Shown here: one piece after another, positions 1-11,267 of the stretch | Numbering within the stretch: position 1 is the stretch's first letter | Layout: every line of letters starts with the position of its first letter | Program-made: the position numbers and the translations under genes | Notes under the pieces: model-generated | Databases searched by the model: none | Seen by the model: only the letters and a program-made list of their open reading frames with translations | Told to the model about the DNA's origin: nothing | Source of the DNA: Turritopsis dohrnii | Lineage: Eukaryota > Cnidaria > Hydrozoa > Anthoathecata > Oceaniidae | Reading direction: 5' to 3' | DNA: 64,000 nt | Assembly (NCBI GenBank): GCA_027922465.2 | Contig: BQMF02000267.1 | Location: 186,001 to 250,000, forward strand

Positions 1-2400
1 CTAGTCGTTCCTTTATCTATTCTTCTGTTCTTTATGTTTGTTCTGTTTGGTTGATTTAACTCAAGCAACAAGGCATCATATTATTGTAAATTATTTCAAT
101 TCATTGTTTCTACTTTAGGCATTTCATTGGCAAATCATTTTAACCATTACAATTGTCAGGTCAGATTGTTCCTTATTTATGATTGATAATGCAATGTCTA
201 ATGTTAAGGTTAAACTGAAACTGCAAAGACAATTATTATATAACTCAAATCTCTTCAGTGATTTTTCCAAGCACTTTCCAACTACTGTTTACCGGTAGTT
301 AAAACTCAATCTTGAATTGAGTTTAGAAACTCAATCATTCATTGTCAATTAAACATTTTTTAGCTCTTTAAGGTGTAGTATTTAAAAACATGTTTTGAGA
401 GAGTAATTAGGCCATTATTCACCAAATATTCTGTTGCTAAGGAGAACGACCACCTTTGCTAAGGTAATTTTGAAATTTCCTTTGTTATACGCATTCATTT
501 CTTCACCTTAGAAAAGAATATGAAAATGTTATTCAATGAAATTAAAAAACATCTTAGTTTCCAACTCCCTACTTATGCCTCTCATGACAAGGCCTGTTTG
601 TGGAGATTGAAATCTCTAAGATTGCGGAGCTTCCTGGACTGTAAAACTCAATCTTCTCTACAAAAGAGGGTAGTAACTAAAAGTGCTTGGAAAAATCCCT
701 GCTCTTGTAATGGAAATTCTTGAATCGTATTTACAATTTATGTACTTTTTTTCGCCTGTCAAGTTGAGCCACCACAACACTGGTTTTCAAAAATTTTTGG
801 TGGCCCGAAACAATTTTTGACTGTCTCAAACAGTTGGACCACCGCTAAGATCAGACACTGTAATGTGTCAATTCTTGTTGGTTTATTTATTGCCAGTATA
901 ATGATATACTACTGAATCAAACTCACAAAACTTTAATTAATAGTTTACATGACTAATCATTCCAGACATTAAGGAAATTTGAAGACATGATCCATAGTAG
1001 TTGTAATAAGATGAACCTGTTTGCCATGCTTTCATGAATGAGTGAAAAACAGGGAGAACAGTAAATTATTATTTTTGCAAGGCGAAAATCAATGGTCCCC
1101 TTCTTTTTTTTTCTAAATGGGTAGCTCTTTTACTGGCTCTTATCTCTCTTGGTTTATACTGTAGCATGTTTTCTTTAATGATTTCGACATATTTGCATCA
1201 TCATGCTATATAATTTTGCCAATTTATCATTTCAGGATCAGCTTCTTCTTCTTCTTCTTTTTCTTCTTCTTCTTTTCTCTTCTTCTTTTTTGTTTACATT
1301 ACCTGTTGATCCTAAACTGCCATTTTGTCTCTCCGTCTTTGTGAGATCATTTCCACAATCCACTTTTTCAAGGTCAGCTTGTATTGTTTGTTTGTATTGT
1401 TGTATTGTTATTGTTGTATTGTTTTGTATTGTTTTTTATTGCGCATTTTAGCTGTGACCTTGATGTACCCTCTGTAGTCTGAATCAATAATGCCTGGGAA
1501 CACCTTAATATCGGTTAAGGGTCATTTCAGCCAAGTTCAGCATGGCTTCGGAATTGATATCCTCAAAATCTCCTCAAACTTCCGGATTCTTTTAGTACTA
1601 TCAAGAGGAGTAAATCCTGAAAATTTCAGCTCAATTCCATTTCCCATTCAATTTTTTATTTTTTTGGTAGAAGCTAAATTTTTCTAGAAATTCTTGTTTT
1701 GAAAGGCCTGTGTGATTTTCCCTCCATTATATGCCTGGATTACTATCAAAATCAGTTTAGTCCATGTCATTTGGTCTACTTGAAAATATTTTATGGGGCT
1801 GTGAAAATCGGAAAAATTCCAAAAATTTTCCCTAAAAAGTCAATTGAATTTTTGAAGAGTTACTACTTGTAAATTGTTAGTCCATAATCCCTCAATGCTT
1901 AAAACCTGATAGTATGCTATCAAAACTTCACCAAAAAAGTAAATGTAAGCTGTTGAAGCAAATGAACTTGAAATTATTGGGTTCTCAAAATGGAGGACAG
2001 TGCGAAAATTCAAATTTTACGTCAGTTTTTTTATTTTTGAGTGCTTATAACTTGAAAATGGTTGCTCAGAAACAGGTAAAACAATATATATTCTCAAAGA
2101 ACAGCTTAAGCTCTACTCAAAAATGTAAAATAAAGCAATGTCAAAACATCCAATAAAAATCTATTGGACATCAAAAATCGCAAAATTTCAAAAAACTTAA
2201 ATTTTGACCAAGTTCAGAAGCCTGGAACTAGTGGCCAAGAAAAAATTTTAATTGGAATTTTTGATTTTTTGGAAGAATAGACCTTTTTCTTTCAGAAAAT
2301 CATTGTGGGGATGGGAAACAGGGCCTTTCTTCTTAAGAATGACATTTTACATCTATGTAATTTTTGACTCATTATAATGATCTTTTTCTACCACAGGATC
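1..2400. other. AT-rich non-coding stretch, no gene seen
   Basis: I see no convincing coding region. The short open frames here have no recognisable motif and biased composition. A (TTC)n-rich pyrimidine microsatellite lies at about 1,241-1,292 and explains the leucine/serine/phenylalanine-rich open frame over it. Confidence 0.6.
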
Positions 2401-2479
2401 ATAATTTCGCAGTGGAAGGTCCCGTATTAATAAATACTGAACTAATTTTAGAAAAAACCCAGTAAAATACACTTTGAAG

Positions 2480-3481
2480 AACAAGAGAACATAGTCTTAA
2501 TTGAAATAGCTTTCCACATTTTCCATAGTTTTCTTGTCAAAACAATAAAATCACCCAGTTCTTCCTGCAGAAGGTGCGTCAACTTCACCATACACATCAT
2601 CAATAGGAACCCAACAAGCATCATCACGCTGTGGCCAAAAGAACTTTTCTGATGGCTCTTTGGGTGTAGAAAATTCATTTTTACATCATCATGCTCACTT
2701 GACACATAATTCACGATGCAGAAGTACCAATCTTTGTTGTATTGGCATACGTAGAACCTGCCAGGTTTTATATCTTCAATCGACATCTTTGCCTTGCTAC
2801 TTTTGCTAACAGACAGGCTTACTTCCTTTGAATGAGTTGCCAATGATGTCTTCTTCATGGTAAGAGTGTGATTAGTGTTGTTAGGGATGAATTTGTGATG
2901 ACTCCGTGTTCCTTTGAATGTGTTGGATATGGAGAACCTAGATTGGAGGAATTCAGTCTTACTAACAACCTCCTCAGTGCTCACAAAAAATTAGGTGATA
3001 CCATCAACATCAGCGTCAGCAAACTCAAATAACTGCTTTGGAGTGAGGATTTGATACCCATAAGGACGTTGAAGACCAGCATGTGCTGCTAGCCTTTTGA
3101 TTGTGCCGCCAACCCCATAGGAAGCATTCTTCCTGTGTGATGTGGCAAAGAAATTCCATTCAGCTTGGATTTCGAAGTCGTTAAGGTGAAATATCAAGTT
3201 TGGTAAGTTCTTAAAGTTCTTGTATCATTGACAATCAAAGAAGAATTCTCGCGCAATAGCCAGGCGGAATTTCCGTCTTCATCCTGTGTTAAAAATTTTA
3301 ATCCTGTAAATGCTGATACAAGTTGCAGTGGGTGATTAGTTGTTGAACAGCAGCTATCTGATATTCTTTTTGTCGATATTATACTGCTTAGCCTCCGAAA
3401 TAGACAGAGAATTTTAATGTCCATCCACAGTGCAGAGTAAAAACCTTGCAATGAACGATCATTATTCCAAAAACAGGTCAA
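2480..3481 (-). pseudogene. Degenerate transposon-associated gene (EWNFFATSH-type protein), C-terminal part
   Basis: Three overlapping minus-strand frames read as one decayed gene. The first recognisable piece (about 3,197-2,991) contains the motif EWNFFATSH followed by GVGGTIKRLAA, a combination I associate with a family of uncharacterised proteins, probably transposon-derived, that is repeated in cnidarian genomes. A TAA codon near 2,990 interrupts the frame, which then continues without a shift into STEEVVSKTEFLQ. A second part has the pattern PGRFYVCQYNKDWYFC...VKMNFLHP, typical of the C-terminus of the same family. A single-base frameshift near 2,640 must be crossed to read the expected PQRDDACWVPIDDVYGEVD. 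With one stop and at least one frameshift it cannot make the full protein. The biochemical role of the family is not known to me. Confidence 0.6.
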
Positions 3482-3489
3482 TCCGTAAT

Positions 3490-5620
3490 GCCTTTTCTTA
3501 AGTGATCGTATATGATCACTTCTTGAACGGACGTTTTCTGTTGTGTCACGGTATTGATAAACAGTTCAAATAATTTGAAAGGATTACCAATTTGTCCAAA
3601 CTAATCTTTTCAAATTAATATGATTTTTCCTTTTGTTTTTGCACTTTTAAAACATTGTGTCTAATATCATTTAAAATTAGAAATTAGTTTAAAACAATTG
3701 AACATAATAAAATGATTAAACAATTGTTATGTTCTTGTGAAACCTGTTAGGGTTAACACTGTTAATACACTTATTATTCTTTCTGATCATTTTCTACTTA
3801 TGTCAAACTAAATCTTTATCTTTCATTTGGCTTCACATGTCAGCTTCATTGTCCGACTGTATGATTAAGGGGTTTTACATTAGTTTAAAATTTTTATCCA
3901 TAATGAAGATTATTAGTATTGCTACAGCCAGTATATCTGATCCTTACAAAACAAAGTTTATAGATGAGAAGGAAGGGAAGCATAAAACAAGCAAGGAAAG
4001 AATAGAAAAATTAGAAAATAGGTCTTGCCAAACATGAGAAGCAATGGTGTGGGTGAAATGAAATCATAACAGCCATTACCACAAAATTAATTGAAAAATA
4101 AAAAGAAGAGGTGTGCCATTAATATCAAGGAAATATAATTAGATATTTCATGAGCAATTTGAATGCAATACATAATTTATTAGTTATGTCAGAGCAAAGC
4201 ATTAATGTTCTAGTTTTTCATTTATGAATTTCCATTATTTACATTTATTTTCCAATGCTACCTAAGTTACTGTGATTCTGGTATTTTTTGTGTTTTTTAT
4301 TTCGGTCAGTGAGTTTGTAGAGCAATTATTGGAAACCATTTTTATATGTTCATAGTTGTGTATATATTTGATCTTCACATTTCAATAATAAACATGTTAT
4401 ATAAGACATTCCTCTTTTTTTCTGGACTTACTGAATAGTAGCTCCAATTATAGAATTGTGGAATTACAAGCCATATTGTAATGAAAATAAGCATGTGTTA
4501 TAATCAGTCATTACATTCATTTTAGATCTATAAATAATATTTCAAATCTGTCACTGTTTTGTTAACTACAGGATGGTGATTTCTCATCTCTATTTTGGAC
4601 GTAAATCGCAACCAAGAACTTAAACCTCTGGTTGTTTGTTATCATTCTCGTTTCAGAAATTTATAAGTGGACATTGGTGATTCCACATTTTTCGAAGTTC
4701 ACATCATTGCAGTTAATCCATTAACACAAGACCTTTAGTTCTTTTCCGTTATGATATGATAACAAATTTAGTAAATCAATGTTGTTTTATTGGGAAAAGA
4801 AACGTTATTCATGTCTGACATGCACCTTTCAGTACAAAATATTCACATTATAATCCAGTGTTTTTTGATGTCATTGCATGAAGGCTGTCTTATTACAAGA
4901 CTATATATGCTGTTATGCTGAGAAAGTACTCACTTGTAAATGCGGGCCCTTGGAATTTGGCATTTGTTCGCAAAAGTTGAAAATTAATTGGACAATTTTG
5001 TAATAAACTTAAGCATTATAAGTTATATTGATGCTGATATTTAGAAAGTGTGTCGTTATTTTGAATGATTTTCATGAGATCTTATATGTACACATTTATT
5101 TTGGACTAAATTTTCACCATTACATCTTCTAGTGTTTTTATGCTGTTAACCAGTACACTTCTGTTTTTACTAAGCAGAATTAGAATTTTCTATATGTTAT
5201 CATCAGAGATAAATATTTATTTGAATATTACACTTGATGTGGCTTATTGTATTATATAGTTATATTTATTTATATATTCACATGTTATTTTCTATTACTT
5301 TTAATGTATCATTATCACAATCACAACATTATCACAGCCTGAAATTTTTTTTCTGTTTTCATACAAATTGGGACACAACATCATTTTGTGCATTGCATTC
5401 AAAGCTCTGGTGAAATAAGTGTACACTAAAAATTGAACTAAAAATCAGATGTTTATAGCTAGTGTAAAGATCACCCCAAAAACATGTACTGTGTTTCTGA
5501 TGCTCTGAAAACTAAAATATATATTTTTGCAAAGCAGTATATCACATGAAAATGAAATATCAGGAGTTAGTGAGATGAGATGCATAACAGATAGTGAGTG
5601 AAGACAGTCAGTCAGTCACA
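3490..5620. other. AT-rich non-coding stretch, no gene seen
   Basis: No coding region, RNA gene or clear repeat recognised. The stretch consists of AT-rich sequence with scattered poly-purine runs. Confidence 0.6.
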
Positions 5621-5621
5621 G

Positions 5622-6293
5622 AAGGTATGATCAGAATAAATAAATGCCTATTTTCAGCTCAAATGTCTTCTAAATATCACCCCTAAATATATACAGTTAA
5701 AAAATACACTACAAGGAAGCTGTTTCTTTCAGTTTATTTCTTCTTTAACATTGATTATTGCTTTGTTTACAGAAGCTTCTGATGTTTTCTGGGTAGCCAG
5801 CACACCCCCTGAAAATAAAGATAAAGCATTCACACTGTGAGTCATGCATCATCAAGCTGACAATGCTTATTTCTTTCATAGCCAGTGTGATAAATTGTGC
5901 GCCATTCCCATCACTGGATATTTGAAGATTCTTTGCATCTTTTTCGAGTAACACGAAGAGTTCTTTTACTTGCTCCTCTTTTAATCCTCTTTTAATCCTC
6001 TTTTTAAATAAATTGAAATCATCTTTTGCAATTCTTTTAAGTTCCTATTTAATAGTTTTAGGCTAGGCATCAACAATAAATGCAGCTGTAAAGCACCTTT
6101 TAAAACAAATACTTTATTACGTTCTTTATCAAATTTGGATAAAGGCAACATACAATCATCATATCAACAGGATCTTCCTCTCTTGCATATACTACTTTCT
6201 CAGTGGATAAACTCCTGTAATACCTTTTTGTAGAGTAGCCTTATTTTACTACAGCCATCATCTCAGCTGATCCAACCTCCATGTTTTTAGCTT
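5622..6293 (-). repeat. Dispersed repeat, copy 1 (gene-fragment-like)
   Basis: About 670 bp that recur at 16,197-16,855 in the same orientation, with scattered substitutions and small indels (for example a short duplicated segment near 5,975-6,003 absent from copy 2). On the minus strand both copies keep an open frame of 69 codons (LLxKDAKNLQISSDxNGAQF...) that includes what looks like a pyrimidine-rich tract plus AG (a splice acceptor) before GGGTGTGCTGG, and then a TAA. The repeat may derive from the 3' end of a spliced transposon gene. I do not recognise the protein. Flanking target duplications were not found. Confidence 0.6.
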
Positions 6294-6518
6294 AAGTTCG
6301 TACTCCAGGAAAAAATACAATTTATCTTATTTTGAACTTTTTTATTTTTTTTAATTTGTGGTTGAAACTAAAGTATAAGGATCTGAAAAAGTTCCGAAAA
6401 TTTCAGAGAAAAATGTCCACCTAATGCTGAGATATTGTGTTTTGAATTTGGCAAATCTGTCAAAAACAGCATTTTTCAACGAAAAATAATAATATATGTA
6501 CAAAAAATAACAAAAAAA

Positions 6519-7033
6519 CTAATGTCCACCAGCTAAAAAAGCATGATCCTTTCCTTCTTCCTTTTCTTTATCTAAATAGCCTTTCTTGATTGTCCTTAGC
6601 CTTTTTCTACGATTCCTGGCTGAATTTGACACCTTTGTTTTTGAATCCACATCATATGATTCCGCTCGCTTCTCCAACTTATCAGTGAAAACTTTACCGC
6701 TAATGTTGAAATAGTCAAGATCTGACGGAATACTATGCTCTCCTTCAGCCTTCTCCTTCATTGAAAGGTTGATTTGTTTACAAAAATGTTTTTGGGACAT
6801 CGAGTCCAGATAAGTGAGTTTAACGTTTCATTTGTATTCTGGGTCTCACTGTGAAGACATTTATCAAGAAGCTCATCAGAAGGTAAGTCTGAGAACATTG
6901 GTCTGATGATATGGTGATTGTCAACTGGTATTGAAACGTTGGCCTTGTATTTGTTGGTCCCATTCTTTCTGTCAAGTTGCCATTTGTACCAAGTGTTGTC
7001 ATCAGCTGGACACATGGGTATCCCCATCACCAA
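6519..7033 (-). pseudogene. Truncated MULE (Mutator-like) transposase, C-terminal fragment
   Basis: Two overlapping minus-strand frames match the C-terminal half of the transposase encoded at 11,950-14,113: MCPADDNTWYKWQLD, then IRPMFSDLPSDELLDKCLHS, then TQNTNETLNSLIWTRCPKN, compared with KDGWCKFW, LSDDKLLERCKG and TQNQNESINGILWSRCPKN in the better copy. The tail (6,519-6,800) is lysine- and arginine-rich, as in the intact family. A frameshift separates the two frames near 6,780. The N-terminal catalytic half is missing. The copy ends at 7,033, exactly where the tandem-duplicated block begins, which suggests a rearrangement breakpoint. It differs clearly from the 12-14 kb copy, so it represents a separate MULE lineage. 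Confidence 0.7.
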
Positions 7034-9320
7034 GGTAATCTTCTGAATCTATCTATTGCCTGATCATATCTCCAAAAACTCCTTTCTCAATCTGTTGTTG
7101 GGTCCCCTCTTCCTGCCTTGCAGTACTTCGAGATATCAATGGACCAAGCGGCTTATCAGCCTTTGAAACGTGGGCTTCTCTGAGGAATATTATTAGGTGT
7201 TTTGTTTCTCCTCAATATGCGTCTTCGGGTTGGGAGAATAATCAACGAAAAAATTTTTACCACTGTTGCTTTTTACTGCTATTAACAAAATTTCACGTGA
7301 ATTTAATTTCGTGGACCACTAATCAAGATTTAAGTATAATTTGGAGGTGCTCTACTATATCTTTTCGAAATAACTATTTAAGTAATACTTATCATTTACA
7401 AAACTTTTCTGTCTACTTTCTTGTTTTTAACTTCACTGGCTTCTTTCTAACCCTCATCTTCTTCACTGCCTTCGTCATCTTTGTCCTTGCATTCAAATTC
7501 TGTCAGAATCAATGTTTCTTTCATTAACATCTAAGATAATTGATTGACGAAGCAGTAAAAAGTTACCAGTTGTCTTTACTTAAATCATGTGGCAGTATAA
7601 GGAGATATTTTTTTACAAACAAAGTAAGCCCTATCAAACTGAAATTGTGTATCTGAACAGCTGAATGGTACTATTATGGACTTGCGAATCTGTCACATCT
7701 TCATGCTTAACGTGAGCAAGTATCTAATGAATAATAAGTTAGGCATTAAGAATAGTATGCAATATTTGTTTCATTTTATAAAGTCTCAACAATACTTAGA
7801 TGCAGTACTTAGATACAACAATACTTAGATAACAAACAACAAACTAAGAAAAAAAAAACACTTTAAAAATGGTTCCAATCCATTTCATCTGAACTGAATT
7901 GTTCTCCTTGACGATCCCAACTAAGGTTTGGTCTGGGTGTTTGAATTGATTGAATTCCATACAACGGGCGGTGGTCTATTCTGCACTCCTGGCTCAGAAA
8001 CAGTCATCCAAGGTTTCCTCACAAGCAGCACCGCCACCACCAGCACCACAAGTCATTGGCATTGTATCATTGTTTCTTGATGGTCCAGCCCCATCATTTG
8101 CTGCAGCATTTTGTATTATAATGAAATCCATGGGTAAGGGTCTTCTTACAATGAGGTCTTTGTCTTCACAATCTTCTGAATCTATCTGTTGCCTCATCAT
8201 ATTTCAAAAAAATCATTTCTCAATCTGTTTTTGGATCCCTCTTCCTGCCTTGCAGTACTTCGAGATTTCAATGGACCAAGTGGCTCATTGGCCTTCGAAA
8301 CGTGGAGTTCTCCGAGGAATAATATTGTATGTTTTTTGTTTCTCCTCAATATGCCTGCGTCTTTGGGTTGGGAGAATAATCAACCAAAAAAATTTTAGCA
8401 CTGTTGCTTTTTATTGCTGTTTGTAAAATTTCACGCGAATTTAATTTCGTGGACCACTAATCCAGATTTAAGTATAATTTGGAGGAACCCTGCTATATCT
8501 TTTCGAAACAACTATTTAACTAATATTTAACATTTTACTTATGATAAAGTACAAAAACATTTCTGTCTATTTTCTTATTTATAACTTCACTGGCTTCTTT
8601 CTAACCCTCATCTTCTTCACTGCCTTCGTCATCTTTGTCCTTGCATTCAAATTCTGTCAGAATCAATGTTTCTTTCATTAACATCTAAGATAATTGATTG
8701 ACGAAGCAGTAAAAAGTTACCAGTTGTCTTTGCTTAAATCATGTGGCAGTATAAAGAGATAATTTTTTACAAACAAAGTAAGTCCTATCAAACTGAAATT
8801 GTGTATCTGAACAGCTGAATGGTACTATTATGGACTTGCGAATCTGTCATATCTTCATGCTTAACGTGAGCAAGTATCTAATGAATATTAAGTTAGGCAT
8901 TAAGAATAGTATGCAATATTTGTTTCATTTTATAAATTCTCAACAATACTTAGATGCAGTACTTAGATACAACAATACTTAGATAACAAACAACAAACTA
9001 AGAAAAAAAAAAAAACCGCTTTAAAAATGGTTCCAATCCATTTCATCTGAACTGAATTGTTCCCCTTGACGATCCCAACTATGGTTTGGTCTGGGTGTTT
9101 GAATTGATTGAATTCCATAAAACGGGCGGTGGTCTATTCTGCAATCCTGGCTCGAAAACAGTCATCCAAGGTTTCCTCACAAGCAGCACCACCAGCACCA
9201 CAAGTCATTGGCATTGTATCATTGTTTCTTGATGGTCCAGCCCCATCATTTGCTGCAGCATTTTGTATTGTAATGGAATCCATGGGTAAGGGTCTTCTTA
9301 CATAGAGGTCTTTGTCTTCA
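7034..9320. repeat. Tandem duplication, two units of about 1.14 kb
   Basis: Unit 1 (about 7,034-8,170) and unit 2 (about 8,171-9,320) are highly similar. Shared landmarks include TCTTCCTGCC (7,109; 8,239), GATTGATTGACGAAGCAG and the block starting at the ACAACGGGCGGTGG / AAACGGGCGGTGG site (7,960; 9,118). Unit 1 has a longer GCACCGCCACCACCAGCACC run than unit 2. On the minus strand each unit keeps a coding-like segment (AAANDGAGPSRNNDTMPMTC ... EETLDDCF), continued in another frame by RPFYGIQSIQTPRPNHSWD and a stop. This is probably the C-terminus of an unrecognised transposon protein rather than a host gene. Confidence 0.75.
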
Positions 9321-9406
9321 CACTTCATTGCCTTCTTTCTAACCCTCATCTTCTTCACTGCCTTCGTCATCTTTGTCCTCACATTCAAACTCACAGTTAG
9401 AGTCAA
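9134..9406 (-). pseudogene. Unrecognised transposon-type protein fragment in duplicated unit 2
   Basis: This is the longer of two related minus-strand frames (the other is 7,994-8,200). It has a basic N-terminal part (KKMRVRKKAMKCEDKD) followed by AAANDGAGPSRNNDTM and a cysteine-containing CGAGGAACEETLDDC segment. The conserved frame appears in both units, which argues that it was once translated. The downstream continuation needs a frame change. No family recognised. Confidence 0.35.
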
Positions 9407-9599
9407 TGTTTCTTACAGTGACATCTATGTTGCCGGATTCTGGTAAAGGATTGATGGTTAGCTTGTTTCAATACTGGTTTCAAGAGGATCAATTTCAATG
9501 ATTGGATCAAACGTAGGCAGATTTCCGGCGCCTTCTTTTACAGCGCTTAACAAAGTTTGAGACACTTTCCAAAGACCAAAGACAACCTCCTTACCTTTT

Positions 9600-10810
9600 T
9601 GCAGAAGTTAGGTCATTGTATAAACCAATGAGCGACTTTGGATGCAATGTCATTTCATCATCTGAATTATTATGACATTCATGGTGAAAAAACAACATTT
9701 TAACCTTACCATTGAAATTGTAGCGTTTGTCATTGTAGACAATGAATACTGTGTTGAAGGTAAAATTCTATGTAAACCTTGTTCGACCTTTTAAATAAAA
9801 TTGTTCAAATCGTTTGAAGATTGTAAATGTTGTTTCAATCATCTGAATATTATGACATTCATGGAAAGAAAAAACTTAACCTTACCACTGCTATTGTACC
9901 GTTTTTCGTTATAAACAATGAATGGTGGGTTGAAGCTAAAATTCTATGTATACTGTCTCCGCAAACAAACTGTGTGTGACCTTTTAAATAAAATTGTTCA
10001 AATCGTTTGAAGATTGTAAATGTAGTTTCTTAGAAATGATGTTGTTTCAATCATCTGAATATTATGACATTCATGGAAAGAAATAACTAAACCTTACCAC
10101 TGCAATTGTACTGTTTTTCGTTATAAACAATGAATGATGGGTTGAAGCTAAAATTCTATGTATACTGTCTCCGCAAAACAAACTGTGTGTGACCTTTTAA
10201 ATAAAATTGTTCAAATCATTTGAAGATTGTAAATGTAGTTTCTTAGAAATGATGTTGTTTCAATCATCTGAATATTATGACTTTCATGGAAAGAAAAAAC
10301 TAAACCTTACCACTGCAATTGTACTGTTTTTCATTATAAACAATGAATGATGGGTTGAAGCTAACATTCTATGTAAACTGTCTCCACAAAACAAACTGTG
10401 TGTGACCTTTAAAATAAAATTGTTCAAATCGTTTGAAGATTGTAAATGACGTTTCTTAGAAATGATGTTGTTTCAATCATCTGAATATTATGACATTCAT
10501 GGAAAGAAAAAACTAAACCTTACCACTGCAATTGTACTGTTTTTCGTTATAAACAATGAATGATGGGTTGAAGCTAAAATTCTATGTAAACTGTCTCCAC
10601 AAAACAAACTGTGTGTGACCTTTTAAATAAAATTGTTCAAATCGTTTGAAGATGGTACATGAAGTTTCTTAGAAATGATGTCATTTCAATCTTCGGAATA
10701 TTATGGCATTCATGGCTAAAAAACAACATCTTTATCATTGAAATCGTCACGTTTGTTGTTGTAGACAATGAATGATGCGTTGAAGCTACAATTCCATGTA
10801 AACTATCACC
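9600..10810. repeat. 212-bp tandem satellite, about 5.5 copies
   Basis: The landmark TCATCTGAATATTATGAC (with variants) recurs at about 9,657, 9,840, 10,051, 10,263, 10,477 and 10,690. The spacings are about 183, 211, 212, 214 and 213 bp. Each full unit also contains ACCTTACCACTGCAATTGTA, GAATGATGGGTTGAAGCTAA, AACTGTGTGTGACC and AATTGTTCAAATCGTTTGAA. The outer units are the most diverged. The central units differ by only a few bases, a pattern consistent with unequal exchange. Confidence 0.9.
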
Positions 10811-11099
10811 AAGAAGAACAGTTTTAATGTGGTTATTCCTTAAATTATTAACATCAACATGAACTTCTTTGTCATCACAGTGTCTTCCTCTGTCAACTAC
10901 TGTATTTTTCTAAAACAGCTAAAATCGCTACCATGTAAGAAAGCAACCGGGTGTGATCAAATACCTGCAGCGTTATTAAAAGATCGTGCAGCAAGTTCAT
11001 AAGGGAGGAAAAACGGACAAAATGTCGAACTATCGTCCCATATCTATACTTATTGAAAGAACAGAATAACAATAAGATCAAAGCGAAAGAGCCAATACC

Positions 11100-11267
11100 G
11101 AATCAATTAACGAAATTGGTTGCCTCTCATTCGAAGAGGAAATGACAACGAATAATGAAGAGACCAAAGAACTTCTGGCAGATGAATTAAGAATGTCTGA
11201 TAACATAAGTGATTTCCTGGACGAATGTCATCCAAGTGAACTTCCAAATAATATTGATGATGTAATA
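11100..11267 (+). pseudogene. Left half of an unknown reading frame split by the MULE
   Basis: The plus strand reads an acidic coding-like sequence ending NEETKELLADELRMSDNISD...SELPNNIDDVI immediately before the MULE end at 11,268. The same frame resumes after the element at 14,975 with DAMNKVDSLCNDYRQDHNDL and runs to a TGA at about 15,145. The junction codons on the two sides are GAT GTA ATA and GAT GCA ATG, which would be a 9-bp target duplication with two changes. The protein is unrecognised and probably belongs to another transposon. Confidence 0.5.

Noticed and set aside
1203..1451. Leucine/phenylalanine-rich frame
   Set aside because: Product of a (TTC)n pyrimidine microsatellite.
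9600..10810. CRISPR array
   Set aside because: Units of 212 bp are directly abutting satellites without unique spacers, and the genome is eukaryotic.
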